From Natronomonas gomsonensis (GTDB lineage: Archaea; Halobacteriota; Halobacteria; Halobacteriales; Haloarculaceae), in NCBI RefSeq assembly GCF_024300825.1, contig NZ_CP101323.1:558001-622000 (forward strand): a stretch of 64,000 nucleotides of DNA, written 5' to 3'. Shown one piece after another: positions 16,005 through 24,725 of this stretch. Both the position numbers and the translations under genes were made by a program. Below the pieces are notes generated by a model, which made no database searches, was not told the origin of the DNA, and was given only the letters and a program-made list of their open reading frames with translations. The stretch's first letter is position 1. Each line of letters opens with the position of its first letter.

Positions 16005-18845
16005 ATGAGTGAGGGCCGTGTCGCCGGGATGGACGCGTTCTCGCGGCTTCACACCGACGTGCGTGAGGCGCTGTCGGAGCGTGGGTTCTCGACGCCGACG
16101 GCGCCACAGCGGAAGGCGATTCCGCCGCTGGCGGCGGGGGAGCATGCCCTGGTCGTCGCGCCGACGGGGTCGGGGAAGACGGAGACGGCGATGCTGCCCG
16201 TGCTGTCGGCCATCCAGGACCGCGACCATCGCCACGGGATACAGGCGCTCTACGTCACGCCGCTGCGGGCGCTGAACCGCGACATGCGCCAGCGCCTCGA
16301 GTGGTGGGGCGAGACCCTCGACATCACAATCGACGTGCGTCACGGCGACACGACGGACTACCAGCGCAGCAAGCAAGCGGAGAACCCACCGGACGTGCTC
16401 GTGACGACGCCGGAGACGCTGCAGGCGATGTTCACCGGCGAGAAACTGCGACGGGCGCTGGAGGACGTCGAACACGTTATCATCGATGAAGTACACGAGC
16501 TCGCCGCCTCGAAACGGGGCGCACAACTGACCATCGGCCTCGAACACCTCCGGGAGCACGCGGGGCCGTTCCAGCGCATCGGTCTCTCGGCGACCGTCGG
16601 CGACCCCGAGGAGGTCGGTCGGTTCCTGACCGGCGACCGTGGCTGTCGAGTCGTCGAGGTCGAAGCCGGGTCCAACATCGACGTACAGGTACGGGAGCCG
16701 GAGGTCAAACCCGAAGACGAAAGCGCCGCTGGCGAGTTGCTGACCGACGCGACGGTCGCCAGCCACGTCCGGGCCATCGACGAACTCGTCGCCGAAAACG
16801 ACTCGACGCTGATTTTCGTCAACACGCGACAGACCGCGGAGGGACTCGGGTCGCGACTGAAGGCCTACGGCACCGACGTGGGCATCCACCACGGGTCGCT
16901 GTCGAAAGAGGCACGAATCGATGTCGAAGACCGGTTCAAAGCCGGCGAAATCGACGCGCTGTTGTGTACCTCCTCGATGGAGTTGGGCATCGACGTGGGG
17001 CGAATCGACCACGTCGTTCAGTATTCGAGTCCCAGGGAAGTGCGGCGACTGCTCCAACGGGTCGGACGGGCGGGGCATCGCCGCGAGGCGACTTCCTCGG
17101 GGACGGTACTGACGACGCACCCCGACGATACCTTCGAGGCGCTGGCCATCGTCGACCGCGCGGAACGCGGCGAGGTGGAGGCGGCGGGTATCCACCACGC
17201 CAGCCTCGATACCGTCGCCAACCAGATTCCTGGTCTATTGATGGGATTCGGCGAGATGTCGGCGGCGCGGGCCTACGACATCGTCACCCGGGCGTACCCG
17301 TTCCGGAATCTCACGGAAGCGGATTTCAAAGCGGTCGTTCGGGAACTGTCGGAGAACCGGGTGTTGTGGCTCGAGGAGAGCGAGGACCGACTGGAGAAAT
17401 CGGGAGGAACCTGGCAGTACTTCTATGCGAACCTCTCGATGATTCCCGACGAGGCCAACTACACGGTGAAAGACATGGCTTCGGGCCGCACGGTCGGGAC
17501 GCTCGCCGAGCGGTTCGTCGTCACCTTCGCCCAACCGGGTGAGACGTTCATCCAGCGCGGGGAGATGTGGCGAATTACGGAAATCGACGACGAAGAAGAG
17601 GAGGTGCTGGTCACACCAATCGAGGACCCGACCGGCGAGGTGCCGTCGTGGGTCGGCCAGGAGATTCCGGTCCCGTACGACGTGGCCCAACACGTCGGTC
17701 GGACGCGGGCCGAAGCAAGGGAGCGGTTCGACGACGGCGCCAGTCGGGAACTCGTCGCTCGCGGCCTCACCGACCGTTTCCCGACGGACGAGTACACCGC
17801 CAGTCGGGCGCTCGACCCGGTCGAACGACACGATGTAGCGTTTCCTTGCGATAACCGCATCGTCGTCGAGGCGTACGGCCGGGAAGTCGTCGTCAACGCG
17901 GCGTTCGGCCACACGATAAACGAGACGCTCGGCCGCCTGCTGTCGGCGCTCATCGGCCAGCGAACCGGGTCCTCGGTTGCGATGGAGGCCGACCCCTATC
18001 GCATCGAGTTGGAGGTGCCGGGCGGGACGACGATGGGCGACGTCGTCGAGATACTGGAGACGACCGACCCCGACCACGTCGGGACGCTCGTGGAGTTGAG
18101 CCTGAAGAACAGCGACGCGCTGAAGTTCACGCTCGCACAGGTCGCCGCGAAGTTCGGGTCGCTGAAGCGCTGGAAGGGCAAGGGCTCCAGTCAGAACCGC
18201 TTCGGCAAGGACCGCCTGCTGAAGGCCCTGGAGGACACGCCGATTTACGACGAGGCGGTCCGGGTCGTCCTCCACGAGCAGTTGAACGCCGACGGGGCCG
18301 CCGACGCGTTGCGGCGGCTCCAGACCGGTGAATTCACCCTCGAAACGGTCGGCGAACGGACGCCAATCGGTCGCGGTGGCCGCTCCTCTGGCCGGGAGTT
18401 GCTGTCCCCGGAGAACGCCGACGCCTCCGTCATCGAGACGGTCAAGGAACGCATCCAGAGCGACCGGGTGCTGTTGGCGTGTCTGCACTGCAAGGAGTGG
18501 GACCGCCGTCAACAGGTGCGCCGCGTCGACGAGCAACCGGAGTGTCCGAACTGTGGGTCGACCCGGGTCGCGGCGTTGAACCCGTGGGCCGACGAGGTGC
18601 TGGAGGCAGTCCGAAGCCAAGAGAAGGACGACGAACAGCAGAAACAGACCGAACGCGCCTACAAGGCCGCCAGTTTGGTCCAGAGCCACGGCAAGAAGGC
18701 CGTGATTGCGCTGGCCGCACGCGGCGTCGGCCCGCGAAACGCCGCCTACATCATCAACAACCACCGCGAGGACGAGACGGATTTCTACCGGGACATCCTC
18801 GAACGGGAGCGACAGTACGCGAAGACGAAGTCCTTCTGGGACTGA
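16005..18845 (+). CDS. Lhr-type large DEAD/DEAH-family helicase
   Basis: A 946-residue protein starting at MSEGRVAGMDAF. Helicase core: Walker A APTGSGKTET (about residue 52), DEVH box in VIIDEVHEL, motif III LSATVGD, motif IV IFVNTRQTAE, and motif VI LLQRVGRAGHRR. The long C-terminal region (winged helix, Lhr-specific beta domain) ends with a CxxC...CxxC zinc-binding segment (CLHCKEW, CPNCGST, about 826-855). Lhr-family proteins are ATP-driven 3'-5' helicases acting on DNA or DNA-RNA hybrids in repair. It follows the RPA operon on the same strand but after a hairpin, so it is probably its own transcript. Confidence 0.88.
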   Translation: MSEGRVAGMDAFSRLHTDVREALSERGFSTPTAPQRKAIPPLAAGEHALVVAPTGSGKTETAMLPVLSAIQDRDHRHGIQALYVTPLRALNRDMRQRLEWWGETLDITIDVRHGDTTDYQRSKQAENPPDVLVTTPETLQAMFTGEKLRRALEDVEHVIIDEVHELAASKRGAQLTIGLEHLREHAGPFQRIGLSATVGDPEEVGRFLTGDRGCRVVEVEAGSNIDVQVREPEVKPEDESAAGELLTDATVASHVRAIDELVAENDSTLIFVNTRQTAEGLGSRLKAYGTDVGIHHGSLSKEARIDVEDRFKAGEIDALLCTSSMELGIDVGRIDHVVQYSSPREVRRLLQRVGRAGHRREATSSGTVLTTHPDDTFEALAIVDRAERGEVEAAGIHHASLDTVANQIPGLLMGFGEMSAARAYDIVTRAYPFRNLTEADFKAVVRELSENRVLWLEESEDRLEKSGGTWQYFYANLSMIPDEANYTVKDMASGRTVGTLAERFVVTFAQPGETFIQRGEMWRITEIDDEEEEVLVTPIEDPTGEVPSWVGQEIPVPYDVAQHVGRTRAEARERFDDGASRELVARGLTDRFPTDEYTASRALDPVERHDVAFPCDNRIVVEAYGREVVVNAAFGHTINETLGRLLSALIGQRTGSSVAMEADPYRIELEVPGGTTMGDVVEILETTDPDHVGTLVELSLKNSDALKFTLAQVAAKFGSLKRWKGKGSSQNRFGKDRLLKALEDTPIYDEAVRVVLHEQLNADGAADALRRLQTGEFTLETVGERTPIGRGGRSSGRELLSPENADASVIETVKERIQSDRVLLACLHCKEWDRRQQVRRVDEQPECPNCGSTRVAALNPWADEVLEAVRSQEKDDEQQKQTERAYKAASLVQSHGKKAVIALAARGVGPRNAAYIINNHREDETDFYRDILERERQYAKTKSFWD

Positions 18846-18869
18846 GCGGCGTCGGTCGGGACGGCAGTC

Positions 18870-21002
18870 TCAGCCACCGCGTTCGGCACGGCGAATCGAC
18901 CCCAAGGCCGCCTCGACGTGGTCGCTTCGAATCTCGATTTCCTCGGCCCGTTCGGTCGCTTCCTCGGGTCCGAGGTCGGTCGCCAATTCCCGAATCGCTC
19001 GCATCGAGGCCTCACGGAGCAGTGCCTCCAGTTGCGCGCCGGAGAATCCTTCCGTGTCGGCGGCGAGGTCGTCGAGGTCGACATCGTCGACGAGCGGCTT
19101 CCCGCGGGCGTGGACGGCCAGAATCTCGCGACGGGCGGCCTCGTCGGGGTCCGGAACTTCGACGTGGGTCTCGAGTCGCCCGGGCCGCAACAGCGCGGGG
19201 TCGAGTGATTCTCGGCGGTTCGTCGCCGCGATGACGACGACGTTGGGGTTGTCGGTGAGACCGTCCAACTCCGTCAGCAGTTGGGAGACGACCCGCTCGG
19301 CGGCCTCGCTGGAATCGCCCCGGACCCCGGCGACGGCGTCGATTTCGTCGAAGAAGATTATCGACGGAGCGGCCTGTCGGGCGCGGTCGAACACCTCCCG
19401 GACGGCCTTCTCGCTTTCGCCGACGTACTTGTCGATGAGTTCGGGCCCGGCGACGCTGACGAAGTTCACGTCGCTCTCGCCGGCGAGCGCGCGGGCGAGA
19501 AGCGTCTTGCCGGTGCCAGGCGGGCCGTAGAGAAGGACGCCCGAAGGAGGGTCGGTGTTGGTCGCCTCGAACAGCGCGCCGTAGGACAGCGGCCATTCGA
19601 CAGCCTCGGTGAGTATCTGTTTGGCATCCGTGAGGCCGCCCACGTCCTCGAAGGTGGCGTGTGGCGTCTCGGCGACGTACTCCCGCATCGCGGAGGGGTC
19701 GACGGCGGCCAGCGCTGCCTCGAAGTCCGAGGCGGTGACGCAGAGTTCCTCGCGCTCCTCGCGGTCCCGGAGTGCACGCATCGCGGCCTCGGTGACGAGC
19801 GAGTGGATGTCGGCACCGACGAAGCCGTGAGTGCGGGAGGCCAGATAATCGAGGTCGACGTCGTCGGCGAGCGGCATCCCCCGGGCGTGGACGTCGAGTA
19901 TCTCCCGGCGGCCGGTCTCGTCGGGGGCTCCGATTTGGATTTCGCGGTCGAAGCGGCCGCCCCGGCGCAACGCGGGGTCGATTACGTCGACGCGGTTGGT
20001 CGCACCGATGACGATGACCTGCCCGCGGGAATCGAGGCCGTCCATCAGCGTCAGCAGTTGGGCGACGACGCGGTTTTCCATGTCGGCGTCCTCGTCGCGG
20101 GTCCCGGCGATGGAGTCGATTTCGTCGATGAAGACGACTGCGGGGGCGTTCTCGACGGCGCGTTCGAACGTCTCCCGGAGTTTTTCCTCGCTTTCGCCCT
20201 TGTACTTCGAGACGATTTCGGGGCCGTCGATGACCTCGAAGTGGGCGTCGACCTCGTTTGCGACGGCCTTGGCGATGAGGGTCTTGCCGGTGCCGGGCGG
20301 ACCGTACAACAGCACACCCGACGGCGGGTCGATTCCGAGTTTTCGGAACAACCCCGGCTCCGAGAGGGGGAGTTCTATCATCTCCCGAACCTGCTCTAAC
20401 TCGCTGTCGAGACCGCCGATGTCCTCGTAGGTGGCCTCGGAGGTCGGTTCGGGCGTCGGCGCGAGTTCGCCGTCGGTTCCACCGGCGTCGTCGGAAGTGG
20501 GCGTTCGGTCCACGTCGGCGCCTCTATCGGGGACCTCCCGAACGCGGACGTTTGTCCGGTCGGTGACGCGAACGGTGCCGTCGGGTGTCGTCTCGACGAC
20601 GGTCGCGCGGACGCCGGGTCGTTCGAGACGGACCTGCTCGCCGGCCTGAACGGGACGGTCGCGGAGGTCCGTGGCGACGGCATCGAGCAGTTCATCGTCG
20701 ACAGACACGGGAAGTTCGACGACGACTCGATTGGCTTCGGCGACGGAAACCGGCCGGACGGTCACCGTCTCGCCGATGTTCACGCCGGCGTTCGCTCGGG
20801 TGTCGGCGTCGATGCGAACGACCCCGTCGCCGCCGCTCGCGGGCCACACTTTCGAGACGGTCGGGCGGTCGCCGTCGATGACGACGGTGTCGCCGCTGAG
20901 GACGCCGAGCGCCCGCCGGGCCGATTCGGGAAGTCGGGCGACGCCCCGCCCCGCGTCTCGCTTCTCGGCCCCCTTCACAGTCAGCGACACCCGCCGGTCC
21001 AT
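18870..21002 (-). CDS. cdc48: CDC48/VCP-type AAA ATPase
   Basis: A 710-residue protein with an N-terminal double-psi barrel plus second N-subdomain (residues 1-160) and two AAA modules. D1: [48 protein letters not shown]2: [46 protein letters not shown]. Both Walker sites and arginine fingers look intact. A hexameric unfoldase that extracts or feeds proteins to the proteasome. The linker between N and D1 (about 165-200) is acidic and unusually loose. It converges with the helicase gene. Confidence 0.93.
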   Translation of the reverse strand: MDRRVSLTVKGAEKRDAGRGVARLPESARRALGVLSGDTVVIDGDRPTVSKVWPASGGDGVVRIDADTRANAGVNIGETVTVRPVSVAEANRVVVELPVSVDDELLDAVATDLRDRPVQAGEQVRLERPGVRATVVETTPDGTVRVTDRTNVRVREVPDRGADVDRTPTSDDAGGTDGELAPTPEPTSEATYEDIGGLDSELEQVREMIELPLSEPGLFRKLGIDPPSGVLLYGPPGTGKTLIAKAVANEVDAHFEVIDGPEIVSKYKGESEEKLRETFERAVENAPAVVFIDEIDSIAGTRDEDADMENRVVAQLLTLMDGLDSRGQVIVIGATNRVDVIDPALRRGGRFDREIQIGAPDETGRREILDVHARGMPLADDVDLDYLASRTHGFVGADIHSLVTEAAMRALRDREEREELCVTASDFEAALAAVDPSAMREYVAETPHATFEDVGGLTDAKQILTEAVEWPLSYGALFEATNTDPPSGVLLYGPPGTGKTLLARALAGESDVNFVSVAGPELIDKYVGESEKAVREVFDRARQAAPSIIFFDEIDAVAGVRGDSSEAAERVVSQLLTELDGLTDNPNVVVIAATNRRESLDPALLRPGRLETHVEVPDPDEAARREILAVHARGKPLVDDVDLDDLAADTEGFSGAQLEALLREASMRAIRELATDLGPEEATERAEEIEIRSDHVEAALGSIRRAERGG

Positions 21003-21091
21003 ACCCGACCGTGAGGCCGCCGGCGGCTTTACCGTTCCGCCGGCACCCGCTCGGAGAAACGACTATACGTTACCACGGCACAATATCGAGT

Positions 21092-21226
21092 ATGGTCGCG
21101 ACCACACAACGGGACGGGTCGACGTGGTACGAGTGTGAGAAGTGCGGTTTGCTGTTCGACGACCAATCCGACGCGAAGCAACACGAGGCCAACTGCGACG
21201 CCGAGGAACCCTCCTACATTCAGTAG
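21092..21226 (+). CDS. Small zinc-finger protein (DUF7128-like)
   Basis: A 44-residue protein starting at MVATTQRDGSTWYEC. C-x2-C in YECEKCGLLF and H-x4-C in KQHEANCD form one C2HC zinc finger. Such stand-alone zinc-finger microproteins are conserved in haloarchaea; DNA, RNA or protein binding is possible. It is divergent from cdc48 and convergent with the antiporter gene, which ends immediately after it. Confidence 0.75.
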   Translation: MVATTQRDGSTWYECEKCGLLFDDQSDAKQHEANCDAEEPSYIQ

Positions 21227-22612
21227 TTAGTCGTCGGCGCCTTTGGGCTGCGTTTCGGTGCCGGAGATGGCATCGCTCACCGTGCCGGCCGTCCGTCGAA
21301 GGAGATACTGGAACTCCTCTCTTCGATAGACGAACAGGCCAACCCCGAGGACGATGTACACGGCGCTAAACCCGAGGAGGAGTTCGTAGTCGGTCACCGG
21401 AACTTCGACGTAGCCGCGTATCAGTGAGAACTCCAAGAGCACCTGCGAACTGAACAGGAACAGAAGCGCAAGCGCCTCCCGAACCGAGAGTTCGAAGTTG
21501 ATGAGCAAGGCGATAGCGAAGAACGACTGGGCGGCCGTCAGCCAGATTTCGCCGGCCTGCTTCTGGTCGAACATCAGGGGGCCGTACTGCCCGAGGCCGA
21601 GGGAGTAGACGACGACGAGCGTCCCGATGAGCAGCGTCCACTGATTGAGTTTCGATGAGATGAGCGCGTTAAACCCCGCCGTCGAACGAGCCTTGTTCAC
21701 GAGGTAGGCGACGACGATGAGTTCCGGAGATTCGGAGGCCAGCGGCGCAATCCACTGAATCATGAAAAACGAGGGGACGCCGATTTCGGTGCCGAGTTCT
21801 TCGAGGCCGTGGGCGAACGGCTCGACGGCCGTGAATATCATCAACCCCGAGTAGGCGAACAGCGCGACGACGGTCGCGACGCGTTTCGGTTTCGGATACG
21901 ACTGGAGGTACTGGGGGACGCCGACGTGTTCCTCCTCGGGGTCGACGTCTCCTCGGAGAATGACGGCAATGTAGGTGACGTACAGTCCGACGAGGACGGC
22001 CATATCGAGGATGTCGATGCCGCCGTTAACCGGGACGAGAAACGCCCACACCGTGGCAGCGAGCAGGAACACCACGTCGAGGCTGAGGTCGCGGTCGAGT
22101 TGGACGGTGTCGGCCAGAAACCCCGGCCGCGACTCGATTGCGGGGTCCGCCGTCGACCCGCTCCGGTAGACGCTGAACAGGACGATGCCGGCCCACCCGA
22201 TACCGATGAGGATGCGGTTCGCGCCGGTCATGTTCGCGACGGCGAGGTTGCCGGCTTCGATGCCGCGTGGCGTGCCCGCGAACTGCCCGGCGTTCCAGGC
22301 GTACAGCGCGTCGACGGCGTACTCCGGGGCCACGGCGAGAACTGCCAACACGGCGATGGCGAAGGCCCGCGGAACGTCCTTCTCGGCGGTTTCGGCGCCC
22401 CACGCCAACAGGAAGGCTGCACCGAGTACCGACAGCCCACTGATGCCGACTATCGCGAGCGTCGGGAGGTTCAGCAGGACGGTCGGAGGGCTGTACTGAA
22501 CGCCCACCAACGAGGCGACTTTCGGCAGGACCGTCGTGAGTATCCAGATGACGAGCCACGGGACGGTCAGGGAGACGGCCGCCGCAATCGCACCGAGAGA
22601 TTGTCGTTTCAT
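21227..22612 (-). CDS. Cation (calcium/sodium) exchanger of the CaCA family
   Basis: A 461-residue membrane protein starting at MKRQSLGAIAAAVSL. Two homologous halves each contain an alpha repeat: GAETAEKDVPRAFAIAVLAVLAVAPEYAVDALYAW in the first half and QWIAPLASESPELIVVAYLVNKAR in the second. The acidic residues in APEY and ESPEL are the usual ion ligands. About 11-12 membrane helices are visible. It probably extrudes calcium using the sodium or proton gradient. The central hydrophilic loop is short, and the C-terminus is cytoplasmic. Confidence 0.86.
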   Translation of the reverse strand: MKRQSLGAIAAAVSLTVPWLVIWILTTVLPKVASLVGVQYSPPTVLLNLPTLAIVGISGLSVLGAAFLLAWGAETAEKDVPRAFAIAVLAVLAVAPEYAVDALYAWNAGQFAGTPRGIEAGNLAVANMTGANRILIGIGWAGIVLFSVYRSGSTADPAIESRPGFLADTVQLDRDLSLDVVFLLAATVWAFLVPVNGGIDILDMAVLVGLYVTYIAVILRGDVDPEEEHVGVPQYLQSYPKPKRVATVVALFAYSGLMIFTAVEPFAHGLEELGTEIGVPSFFMIQWIAPLASESPELIVVAYLVNKARSTAGFNALISSKLNQWTLLIGTLVVVYSLGLGQYGPLMFDQKQAGEIWLTAAQSFFAIALLINFELSVREALALLFLFSSQVLLEFSLIRGYVEVPVTDYELLLGFSAVYIVLGVGLFVYRREEFQYLLRRTAGTVSDAISGTETQPKGADD

Positions 22613-22751
22613 GGTTTGTGAGTGATGCCGACCCACTCACGGCCGGGCGAGGATTGGACGCCTGCAGCGAGAGCCGAGTCGGTCCGGAGTCGTTCATCCC
22701 CACGCGAGGCTGACTTATAATGCACAAGATTTCATCCGACACGCCGTTCCG

Positions 22752-23858
22752 TCAGGTTCGGAACTCGTCGAGGACGGTCTGTCCATCCGGCAGGCCGTCG
22801 TCCTGTGGCTCTGCGCCGAGGAGTCGCGGGAGCGCGATGTCGCCGAACGTCAGCCCCAACACGAGCAGTATCGGCGCGAAGAACAGGCCGTAGAAGCCAA
22901 AGACGACCGGTCCGAGGATGTACGCGAGCATCAGCAGGCCGACGTGGGTTTTTTCGCCGCTCAAAAACGGCCGGAGAACGAGGTCGGGGATGGTGTCGAC
23001 GACGACGAGGGCGACGACGAGGAAGGCGACAGTGTAGATGAGCAACGAGGTGTCGCCTCCGAGCACGGCCGGCAGCGCCGTCGCCGCGGCCAGTGGGATG
23101 TAGATGATTTTCATGCCGACGACGGGGATGAGACTCGCGATGCCAGTCAGAGCACCGGCGAGGGCGGGGTAGGGAACCTCGACGGCGGCCGGAACGACGG
23201 CGTTGTACGCGAGATAGGAGGCGATGGCGATAATCGAGATGGCGATGACGTTGAGCAGGTTCCCGAAGAGGACGGCTTCCAACTCCGCGTCCGCGTCCTC
23301 AAGGAACTCACGGACGATTGCGTCGTCGTCGAAGCGCAACAACCACGCGTGAATCTTCGAGCCGTCGATGAGCAGGTAGTAGGTGACGATGACGACGATG
23401 AGGAGGTTGAGGAAGAACCCGGAGATGGCGCTGGTCAGGAAGGAGGCGTTGTCGGAGAGAAAGCCGATGATGGCGTCGAATCGGCCGTTCTGGTACGCTT
23501 CGTACAGCCCGCTCGGTGAGAGTTCCGGTGGGTCCTCCAACCCCTGCAGCCACGAGACGTTACTCGCCGTCGTCTCGATGAGTGGAGACTGGTCCATGAA
23601 TGTCTGGAGTTCGGTCACGAGCAACACGACGGTGTAACTGGTGAGCAGTATGAGCGGCAACGCTAGCACCGAGATTGCGGTGACGGCACGGACCCGCTTC
23701 GGGAGTCGAAGCCGAGCGAGTCGCTTGTAGAAGCCGCGCGTCGAGTAGTACAGGAAGACGGCTATGGTCAGTGCGGCGATGAACCGGTAGGCGACGTAGG
23801 CGATGACTGCGGCCACGGCAACACCGAAGAGGGCGACCACTGCGCGCTTCTCGTCCAT
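22752..23858 (-). CDS. AI-2E family membrane transporter
   Basis: A 368-residue protein with an N-terminal helix pair, a periplasmic-type region (ETASNVSWLQGLEDPPELSPSGL) and a conserved C-terminal bundle (YPALAGALTGIASLIPVVGMKIIYIPLA, then the FLSGEKTHVGLLMLAYILGPVVFGFYGLFFAPI signature). This family includes Na+(Li+)/H+ antiporters and possible signal exporters; in archaea the substrate is unknown, with ion exchange the more likely role. It has its own promoter region of about 60 bases that starts at the neighbouring hypothetical gene. Confidence 0.85.
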   Translation of the reverse strand: MDEKRAVVALFGVAVAAVIAYVAYRFIAALTIAVFLYYSTRGFYKRLARLRLPKRVRAVTAISVLALPLILLTSYTVVLLVTELQTFMDQSPLIETTASNVSWLQGLEDPPELSPSGLYEAYQNGRFDAIIGFLSDNASFLTSAISGFFLNLLIVVIVTYYLLIDGSKIHAWLLRFDDDAIVREFLEDADAELEAVLFGNLLNVIAISIIAIASYLAYNAVVPAAVEVPYPALAGALTGIASLIPVVGMKIIYIPLAAATALPAVLGGDTSLLIYTVAFLVVALVVVDTIPDLVLRPFLSGEKTHVGLLMLAYILGPVVFGFYGLFFAPILLVLGLTFGDIALPRLLGAEPQDDGLPDGQTVLDEFRT

Positions 23859-23927
23859 AATTCGGCAGTTTCCCCCAACTAATATAAATTCGGCGACGGT
23901 GTAGCGTTTCGATTCAGGGCCGCAGCG

Positions 23928-24725
23928 TTAGCTGACATGTTCGAGAAACGCCGCGACGGTTCTCACGTACATCTCCGCCGGGCGGCCGGCGGCCATCTCG
24001 AGAGGAAATCGCTGGACACAGCGGTCGAACTCCCCGTCGGCGAAGGTGAGGTTCGTTTCCCCGATGGCGACGACTTTCGCGGCTTCGAGGCTGCCCGCTT
24101 CAGGGTTCCAGTCGACGAAAAACGACCCAGTCGTTCGCTCCTCGCCGAAGTGAGTCCGAACGGGTTCGAACGACTTGCGGTAGCGCTCCGGCACCGTCCC
24201 CTCGACGGTCGGGAGTGGGTCCAGAACCTCGTAACCGTTCGCTCGGAGCGTCTCGGTGTAGGTGTCCCGCAACGGCGGCGCCCCCGGTACGTCGACGTAC
24301 ACCGGAGTCCCCGCCCGAAACACCAGCAATTCCTCGTGGAACTCCTCGAAGGCCGTTCGCGTGGGGGTGGCGTCGACGCGGCCGTCGGCACCGGTCCACC
24401 GAAGCGGGTCCGCCGGCGCGTCGGCATCCCTGAAGATGAGCACGAGGTCGTCGCCGACCATCGGAATCACGCCCGCCCCCAACAGCAGTCGCCCCTCGTA
24501 TATCTCGCGGTCACCCGCGGTGTGACGCTCGATGGGTTCGTCGACGAGCGCGTCGACGGTCGGCAACGCCGTCCCGAACCGCTCGTTCACCCCGTCGCTC
24601 AGGGCGACGAGACAGTTCTCGGGGTCGACGTGTACGTCCCACTCGCCGGCCGCCGTGTCGTGGACGATTCGCTCCGCGTAGTAGAAGACACGGTCGTCGT
24701 ACGCCGGCGGGATGTGGTCATTCAT
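23928..24725 (-). CDS. Hypothetical protein with weak Nudix-like segment
   Basis: A 265-residue soluble protein (start MNDHIPPAYDDRV; an alternative ATG lies two codons upstream). It overlaps the end of the large membrane protein gene by 8 bases, so the pair is almost certainly one operon. The segment ATPTRTAFEEFHEELLVF recalls the REUxEE core of a Nudix box, but the Arg is Glu, the Gly is Leu and spacing is off, so hydrolase activity is doubtful. The N-terminal region binds no recognisable cofactor. It may be the soluble partner of the upstream membrane protein. No function is assigned. Confidence 0.68.
   Translation of the reverse strand: MNDHIPPAYDDRVFYYAERIVHDTAAGEWDVHVDPENCLVALSDGVNERFGTALPTVDALVDEPIERHTAGDREIYEGRLLLGAGVIPMVGDDLVLIFRDADAPADPLRWTGADGRVDATPTRTAFEEFHEELLVFRAGTPVYVDVPGAPPLRDTYTETLRANGYEVLDPLPTVEGTVPERYRKSFEPVRTHFGEERTTGSFFVDWNPEAGSLEAAKVVAIGETNLTFADGEFDRCVQRFPLEMAAGRPAEMYVRTVAAFLEHVS

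Noticed and set aside
15258-17198. 646-residue minus-strand frame opposite rpe and the helicase
   Set aside because: Covers parts of two well-supported genes; Arg/His-rich composition typical of an antisense shadow.
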